Origin: CAVQGZ01 sp964356295
GTDB lineage: Bacteria; Actinomycetota; Actinomycetes; Jiangellales; Jiangellaceae
Direction of reading: 5' to 3'
Length of the DNA: 21,659 nucleotides
NCBI GenBank assembly: GCA_964356295.1
Contig: CAYHHE010000049.1
Span: 1 to 21,659, forward strand
Of the stretch, positions 17,522 through 21,659 are shown piece after piece. The translations under genes and the position numbers were made by a program. Position 1 is the first letter of the stretch. Each line of letters begins with the position of its first letter. Under the pieces are notes generated by a model, which was not told the DNA's origin, did no database searches, and saw only the letters and a program-made list of their open reading frames with translations.

Positions 17522-18709
17522 ATGAACACCCCAATCGTGATCCTCGCAGGAGCCCGCACCCCTGTCGGCAAGCTCTCAGGCAGCCTGGCCTCCTTCCAGG
17601 CCGTCGAGCTCGGCGGGTTCGCCATCGCCGCCGCTCTCGAACGCGCCCAGCTGCCCGGGGAGCGCATCGACTACGTGTACATGGGCCAGGTGCTGCAGGC
17701 CGGAGCCGGACAGATCCCCGCCCGGCAGGCCGCCGTCAATGGCGGCATCCCGATGACCGTGCCCGCCACCACCGTCAACAAGGTCTGCCTGTCTGGGATC
17801 GACGCGGTCTACCAGGCCGACCGGCGCATCCGGGCCGGGGACGCGACCATCGTGCTCGCCGGCGGGATGGAGTCGATGACCAACGCCCCCTACCTGCTCC
17901 CCGGGGCCCGCGCCGGCTACCGGATCGGGGACAACCGGGTCGTCGACTCGATGATGTACGACGGGCTGTACTGCGCGTTCGACCAGGTCCCCATGGGCGC
18001 CGGAACCGAGAAGTACGCCCAGGCCCACGACCTGCCCCGCGCCCGGCAGGACGCCTTCGCCGCCGAGTCCCACCGCCGCGCCGACGCCGCCCAGCAAGCC
18101 GGGCTCCTCGCCGGCGAGATTACCCCGGTGACCGTGCCGCAGCGTCGCGGTGACGCACTGATCGTCGCCCACGACGAGGGGGTACGCGGAGAGACCACCA
18201 TCGAGTCCCTCGCTGGGCTGCGCCCCGCGTTCGACAAGAACGGCAACATCACCGCCGGCAACGCCAGCCAGATCAGCGACGGCGCATCGGCACTGGTCGT
18301 GACCACCCTGCAGGTCGCCGAGCAGCTCGGCATCTCCCCGCTAGCCGAGATCATCGCCTTCGGGCAGGTCGCCGGCCCGGATGCCTCCCTGCTGCACCAA
18401 CCCTCGAGGGCGATCAAGGCCGCGGCGGAAGGCGCCGGAATCGCGGTCAGCGACATCGACCTGTTCGAGATCAACGAGGCCTTCGCCGCCGTGGGGGTGG
18501 CCTCCGCCGACGACCTGGGGATCAGCACCGACATCGTCAACGTCAACGGCGGCGCCATCGCCATCGGCCACCCACTGGGCATGTCCGGCAACCGGATCAC
18601 CCTGCACCTGGCCCTCGAGCTGGCCCGCCGCGGCGGGGGCACCGGAGCCGCCGCCCTCTGCGGCGGAGGCGGCCAGGGCGACGCCATCCTCATCCGCACC
18701 CTGAGCTGA
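17522..18709 (+). CDS. Acetyl-CoA acetyltransferase (thiolase)
   Basis: A 395-residue thiolase of the biosynthetic acetyl-CoA C-acetyltransferase type, which condenses two acetyl-CoA to acetoacetyl-CoA or the reverse. The full catalytic set is present: nucleophile C89 (TTVNKVCLSG), NEAFA, H350 (NGGAIAIGHPLGMSG) and C380 (CGGGGQGDA). The last motif has Gln where most thiolases have Met or a similar residue. The length and residue numbering match the classical enzyme. It is the last gene of the arsenic operon, 56 bases after acr3, with a strong ribosome site and no visible terminator between. Why a thiolase belongs to an arsenic operon is unknown to me; partner beta-oxidation or PHB genes are absent here. 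Confidence 0.93.
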   Translation: MNTPIVILAGARTPVGKLSGSLASFQAVELGGFAIAAALERAQLPGERIDYVYMGQVLQAGAGQIPARQAAVNGGIPMTVPATTVNKVCLSGIDAVYQADRRIRAGDATIVLAGGMESMTNAPYLLPGARAGYRIGDNRVVDSMMYDGLYCAFDQVPMGAGTEKYAQAHDLPRARQDAFAAESHRRADAAQQAGLLAGEITPVTVPQRRGDALIVAHDEGVRGETTIESLAGLRPAFDKNGNITAGNASQISDGASALVVTTLQVAEQLGISPLAEIIAFGQVAGPDASLLHQPSRAIKAAAEGAGIAVSDIDLFEINEAFAAVGVASADDLGISTDIVNVNGGAIAIGHPLGMSGNRITLHLALELARRGGGTGAAALCGGGGQGDAILIRTLS

Positions 18710-18737
18710 CGACCGGGTCGCGCAGCCACGGAACGGT

Positions 18738-19066
18738 ATGGACGGCCCGACGCAACCGCGGGCGAGCCGGCGACGGTTGGCAGGGCCCACCGGGTCGGCG
18801 GATGCCTGGTCGCGTGAGGCCGACGAGAGGCATCGCGACAACCCGCTCAGGGCTGCCGGGGGGCGCGCCTGGTCGATGTCGAGCCCCTGGACCCGACGAC
18901 CGCAGCGATCACGGCCCAACGGTTCCACGCACTTGGCGACATCCACCGCGGCGTCACCCAGCACACCAACGGCTTCTACAACGTGCCGGGGTGGCTGACG
19001 GTCAGCATTCTGGCCTGTGTCACTCGAGGGTGCCTCCTGGTTGCAGGTGGCGATCACGTGCGGTGA
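18738..19066 (+). pseudogene. Frameshifted small gene of unknown function
   Basis: From ATG 18738 the frame reads MDGPTQPRASRRRLAGPTGS through DERHRDNPLRAAGG. It then meets a run of six G (18858-18863) and degenerates. One extra base at that run joins it to a second frame with good codon bias, RLVDVEPLDPTTAAITAQRF through HTNGFYNVPGWL, ending in a stop at 19064-19066. The joined product would be about 109 residues. I do not recognise the family. It starts 28 bases after the thiolase on the same strand, so it could be a further operon member broken by a homopolymer frameshift or a sequencing error. Confidence 0.45.
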
Positions 19067-19179
19067 CCTGGGAGGGGTCCCGGTCGCGGCGGTTACCGGG
19101 TGAGCTTCGGTGGTCGGCGGCTCCAGGAGGACCGGGGGCGTCGAGCGAGCGCCAGATCGGCACCATTCTGTAGTACCCG

Positions 19180-19200
19180 ACCTCAGGACGGTCCTGAGGT
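19180..19200. terminator. Perfect 10+1+10 dyad between convergent genes
   Basis: ACCTCAGGAC, one G, then GTCCTGAGGT is a perfect palindrome 63 bases from the end of the minus-strand membrane-protein gene. It folds as a 9-bp stem with a 3-base loop on either strand. With convergent genes on both sides it is a natural bidirectional terminator, though there is no T-tract. A protein-binding dyad is the alternative. Confidence 0.5.
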
Positions 19201-19262
19201 GCCGTTCATCGGCACGATGGGAAGCGCACTGGTTGCGGCAAGTTGCGGGCGTCGGCGACGAC

Positions 19263-19739
19263 TCACCCCACCCCGACGCTGAGGGCCCAGGCCATCGATC
19301 CCAGCAGGAGCACGGACGTGGCCGCCGTGACCGCCCAGAGCCGCCGGTCGATGCGCAGCATCGGCGCGCCCATCAGGACGATGCTGCCGAAGAACAGCAC
19401 GAGGTAGGGGATGAGGATCTCTGGGCGCCGGGGCGCGCGGAACTCCAGCGCCAGCCAGTCCTCCACGACCAGCATGAACACGATGAACAGGCCGTAGACC
19501 GCCGGCCCGGCCACCAGCCACCAGCCGCTGCCGGCCCGGACGAAGCCCACCAGGGCAACCGTCGCCGGGATGGCCAGGACGGCCATGACGAGACCGGCAA
19601 CCTGGTTGACCTCGGGAGCGACAGGACGGGTGGCGAACCCCACCGACTGCAGCACGGTGACCGCGTTGACGACACCCCACACAGTGAGCACCGCCCACCG
19701 CGGAGCTGCCCGGCGGTTGGGCTGATCCACGACACCCAT
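19263..19739 (-). CDS. Multi-pass membrane protein, unknown family (full copy)
   Basis: A 158-residue protein with about five hydrophobic segments (AVLTVWGVVNAVTVLQSVGF, VAGLVMAVLAIPATVALVGF, WWLVAGPAVYGLFIVFMLVV, LIPYLVLFFGSIVLMGAP, VTAATSVLLLGSMAWALSVG). I do not recognise the family. ATG 19739 is chosen because homology-like composition starts there; a weak GGGAG lies 13 bases upstream, and TTG 19760 is another possible start. Its first ~72 codons are duplicated, almost unchanged, at 3655-3900. This copy is open to its end and looks functional. Confidence 0.65.
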   Translation of the reverse strand: MGVVDQPNRRAAPRWAVLTVWGVVNAVTVLQSVGFATRPVAPEVNQVAGLVMAVLAIPATVALVGFVRAGSGWWLVAGPAVYGLFIVFMLVVEDWLALEFRAPRRPEILIPYLVLFFGSIVLMGAPMLRIDRRLWAVTAATSVLLLGSMAWALSVGVG

Positions 19740-19769
19740 CCAAGCCGAGCCACTCCCGGTCAACGCGGT
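19524..19769. repeat. Dispersed direct repeat, copy 2 (copy 1 at 3655-3900)
   Basis: About 246 bases match 3655-3900 in the same orientation at a constant offset of 15869, with only a handful of differences, clustered at the 5' end of the gene. The repeat begins inside the membrane-protein gene and extends some 30 bases upstream of its start. Such a pair can support homologous recombination that would delete or amplify everything in between. Confidence 0.85.
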
Positions 19770-19848
19770 CCGACGCAGGACGCGGACGTTGCGCCTGGCC
19801 CCATCGGGCTCACGGTGTCGGCAGGGAACCGCGGCAGCGTCGCTACCC

Positions 19849-19965
19849 GACCCGACCCACTGGTTCTGCAAGGAACGCGACGGACGGGTGCCGGTCAAGC
19901 AGGACCTCAGCCCGTGGCGTGCCCGCCCGTTCGCGACGAGCCTCAAGACGGAGGCACGACAGTGA
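19849..19965 (+). pseudogene. Orphan 3' gene end overlapping the next start
   Basis: A frame reading DPTHWFCKERDGRVPVKQDL, then SPWRARPFATSLKTEARQ and TGA, has strong third-position GC. Its stop overlaps the GTG start of the following methyltransferase-like gene (GTGA), as in genuine operons. Upstream the coding-like signal moves to another frame (DADVAPGPIGLTVSAGNRGS, about 19779-19838), so a frameshift or truncation is likely. It lies immediately beside the duplicated segment's edge at 19769. The family is not recognised. Confidence 0.45.
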
Positions 19966-20639
19966 GCCCGCTGCTGCGCCGAGCGGCCCAGTTGCTCATG
20001 CTCGCACTGGTGCAGGCGCTCGTGCTGGTCGCCTCCGCCGGGACGCTCCGCTGGGTCGCCGCGTGGCTCTATGTCGGCCTCTACGTGGGACTCATCGCGC
20101 TGGCGAGCGTGCTGATCGTGCCGCGGCATCCGGAGGTGGTCGAGGAGCGCAGCCGCGGGCGGGCCGGTGCCGTCGACTGGGACCGGCGAGTGACGACCGC
20201 GCTCGGCGTCGCGTCCATGAGCATCCTCGCGGTCGCCGGGGTGCAGCACCGGTGGGGCTGGCCGCCGCCGATGCCGACGTGGCTGGTAGCACTGGGCGCG
20301 GTGCTACTCGTCTGCGGGTACGCCGTGGTGGTGGCAGCCATGGCGGCCAACCCGTTCTTCGCCCAGGTGGTACGCATCCAGACCGAGCGCGGGCACCTCG
20401 CGATGACAGGCGGCCCGTACCGGCTGGTGCGCCACCCCGGGTACGCGGGCATGACGCTCTCGGCTCTCGGCAGCGCGCTGCTGCTCGGGTCGGTCTGGGC
20501 GCTGCTGCCCTGGGCCTGCTACGTAGCCCTCGTCCTCGTCCGCACGACGCTCGAGGACCGGCTGCTCACCGAGCAGCTGCCAGGTTACGTCCCCTACCGG
20601 CAGCGGACCCGGTACCGGCTCGTGCCGGGCCTGTGGTGA
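19962..20639 (+). CDS. Isoprenylcysteine carboxyl methyltransferase-family membrane protein
   Basis: A 225-residue integral membrane protein with hydrophobic segments near 8-27, 33-53, 80-95, 107-129 and 165-195. The ICMT/PEMT-like C-terminal signature is clear: GPYRLVRHPGYAGM (151-164), then LEDRLLTEQLPGYVPYRQRTRYRLVPGLW to the end, matching RHPxYxG and E..L...Y..Y...RYR..P. Bacterial members are presumed SAM-dependent methyltransferases with unknown substrates. GTG 19962 has a GGAGG seven bases upstream. The longer open frame extending back to 19110 is not coding. Confidence 0.9.
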   Translation: MSPLLRRAAQLLMLALVQALVLVASAGTLRWVAAWLYVGLYVGLIALASVLIVPRHPEVVEERSRGRAGAVDWDRRVTTALGVASMSILAVAGVQHRWGWPPPMPTWLVALGAVLLVCGYAVVVAAMAANPFFAQVVRIQTERGHLAMTGGPYRLVRHPGYAGMTLSALGSALLLGSVWALLPWACYVALVLVRTTLEDRLLTEQLPGYVPYRQRTRYRLVPGLW

Positions 20640-20683
20640 CGGCGACCCTCAGACACGGCGCGGAACCTTGCCGAGGTTGTCCC

Positions 20684-20768
20684 GGGTCTCGTAGAACTTG
20701 AGGTGGCGGTCCCCCACCTGAGACCCGCCGAGTGGTGGGGCTCGGGTGATCCGCCAAGAACACCCGAG
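20684..20768 (+). promoter_or_regulatory. Two hairpins ahead of the transposase ribosome site
   Basis: A stem pairs GGGTCTC (20684-20690) and AGGTGG (20701-20706) with CCACCTGAGACCC (20714-20726), leaving a 10-base bulge. A second perfect 8-bp stem pairs CTCGGGTG (20741-20748) with CACCCGAG (20761-20768), ending at the Shine-Dalgarno sequence AGGAAGGGG. Such structures commonly stop read-through translation of transposases from outside transcripts. Confidence 0.45.
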
Positions 20769-20781
20769 GAAGGGGACCGCC

Positions 20782-21531
20782 GTGACCAACAAGTACCAGA
20801 CGACCGTGCCGGAGGCGACGGTGCTGGCCGTGCCCGAGCAGGTCAGTATCGCGATGGAGGAGATCGCCGCCGACGTGCGTGAGGGGCTGCTTGCCCTCGC
20901 AGTCGGTGCCGGGCTGCAGGTGATGGCCCAGCTGATGGAGGCCGACGTGGCTGCGGTGTGCGGGCCGAAGGGCAAGCACAACCGGCAGCGGTCCGGGGTG
21001 CGGCATGGCACCGAGGCCGGGTCAGTCACGTTGGGTGGGCGCCGGATGCCGGTGCGCCGGCCGCGGGTCCGCCCCGCCGACGGGTCCGGCGAGCTGCCGG
21101 TGCCGGCCTACGAGCTGTTCACCGGCACCGAGCTGCTCGGCCGGATGGCGCTGGAGCGGATGCTGGCCGGGGTGTCCACCCGCCGCTACCCGGTGGCGTT
21201 GGAACCGGTCGGGCGGGGCGTCGCGGACCAGGCGCGGTCGACGTCGAAGTCGGCGGTGTCGCGCAAGTTCGTGCAGTTGACCGAGTCCGCGCTGGTGGAC
21301 CTGCTCGCCAAGGATCTGTCCGGGCTGGACCTGGTGGCGTTGATGATCGACGGCGTGCACTTCGCCGAGCACCTGTGCGTGGTCGCGCTCGGTATCGACA
21401 TCGACGGGGCCAAGCACCCGCTGGCCGTCGTCGAAGGCTCGACGGAGAACACCACCCTGGTGCGCGGTCTGCCGTGCTCCGCCTGGACGTGCCGCCCACC
21501 CTGCAACCGCACCAACATGCATGTCCGGTAG
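20782..21531 (+). pseudogene. IS256-family (mutator-type) transposase, C-terminally truncated
   Basis: The GTG at 20782, after AGGAAGGGGACC, opens a frame of 249 residues against roughly 400 or more for intact family members. Matching parts are LMEADVAAVCGPKGKHNRQRSG, the VRRPRVR segment, SKSAVSRKFVQLTESAL, and the catalytic strand LMIDGVHFAEHLCVVALGIDIDG with the first DDE aspartate (D190). KHPLAVVEGSTENTTLVRGL follows. Homology stops near residue 230, and the tail PCSAWTCRPPCNRTNMHVR is unrelated. The second Asp and the Glu are missing, so it cannot be active. Confidence 0.88.
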
Positions 21532-21541
21532 ATGCACCCGG

Positions 21542-21659
21542 TTAGCCAGGCCGGTAGATCTCACCTCGGGGACCGACCGCGAGAACGGTGACCGTTCGTG
21601 TCTTCTCGTCGATGCGGTAGAGGATGCGGTAGGTGCCGCGTCGGGCGCTGTACCGGTCG
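21542..21659 (-). CDS. RelE/ParE-family toxin, 3' end only
   Basis: On the minus strand, entering from the window edge, the frame reads DRYSARRGTYRILYRIDEKT, then RTVTVLAVGPRGEIYRPG, and stops with TAA at 21544-21542. This is the C-terminal core of RelE toxins (R.G.YRVLYRID....V.VL....R...Y). About 38 residues are visible; the rest, and presumably a RelB/Phd-type antitoxin gene, lie beyond 21659. It sits within ten bases of the truncated transposase, so the element ended right at the toxin gene's 3' side without damaging it. Confidence 0.85.
   Translation of the reverse strand, partial: DRYSARRGTYRILYRIDEKTRTVTVLAVGPRGEIYRPG

Larger units (their letters stand above)
20640..21535 (+). mobile_element. 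Partial IS256-family insertion sequence
   Basis: This region holds the 5' non-coding part and first 60 percent of an IS256-family transposase gene. The left terminal repeat cannot be placed with certainty (somewhere between 20640 and 20690), and no matching right end is found before the RelE-type gene at 21542. The element is therefore a 3'-truncated copy. Confidence 0.65.

Noticed and set aside
19110..19961. Long N-terminal extension of the ICMT-like frame
   Set aside because: Composition is non-coding, and a strong GGAGG with GTG at 19962 marks the real start.

Overview
The window is very GC-rich throughout, with strong G/C bias at third codon positions, GTG as well as ATG starts, and at least two genes that look leaderless. 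Together with the protein families present, this points to a high-GC actinobacterium. I cannot name the genus from sequence alone.

Layout. (1) Left flank, 1-3400: a SAM methyltransferase; an intact YefM/YoeB-type toxin-antitoxin pair with a clear promoter/operator; a 'graveyard' holding decayed pieces of a second methyltransferase and a second YoeB-type toxin; and a membrane-anchored DUF3048 protein. (2) 3400-5360: a truncated duplicate of a membrane-protein gene whose full copy lies about 15.9 kb away at 19263-19739; a CPBP-family membrane protease gene broken by a one-base frameshift at its FxxxH motif; and a small DCC-family (DUF393) thiol-disulfide protein. (3) 5491-11712: a tight three-gene minus-strand operon for ferredoxin-linked redox metabolism. 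It encodes a GltD-like FAD/NAD(P)/Fe-S oxidoreductase, a single-chain 1187-residue pyruvate:ferredoxin oxidoreductase (NifJ type) and a dihydroorotate-dehydrogenase-like flavoprotein. (4) 11713-14400: an accessory stretch with an IS21 istB remnant, an intact VapBC-type toxin-antitoxin pair and a remnant of a pRiA4b ORF-3-type protein. (5) 14402-18709: an arsenic operon, arsR - arsP-type permease - two small thioredoxin-like proteins - acr3 arsenite pump - thiolase, with a palindromic operator across the arsR start. (6) 18710-21659: a frameshifted small gene, the full copy of the duplicated membrane protein, an orphan 3' gene end overlapping an isoprenylcysteine-methyltransferase-like gene, a truncated IS256-family transposase, and the 3' end of a RelE-type toxin running off the window.

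How it fits together. The redox operon probably couples oxidative decarboxylation of pyruvate (or another 2-oxoacid) to ferredoxin and the NAD(P) pool. The arsenic operon should sense As(III) through the ArsR CVC motif and export trivalent inorganic and probably organic arsenicals. Its two CxxC mini-proteins may handle thiol or reduction chemistry, and no arsC reductase is visible. The odd member is the thiolase, which has a full catalytic triad and a strong ribosome binding site but no known arsenic role that I am aware of. The surroundings (four toxin or toxin-antitoxin loci in 21.7 kb, two IS remnants, several frameshifted fragments and a dispersed 246-bp duplication) indicate a recombination-prone accessory region.
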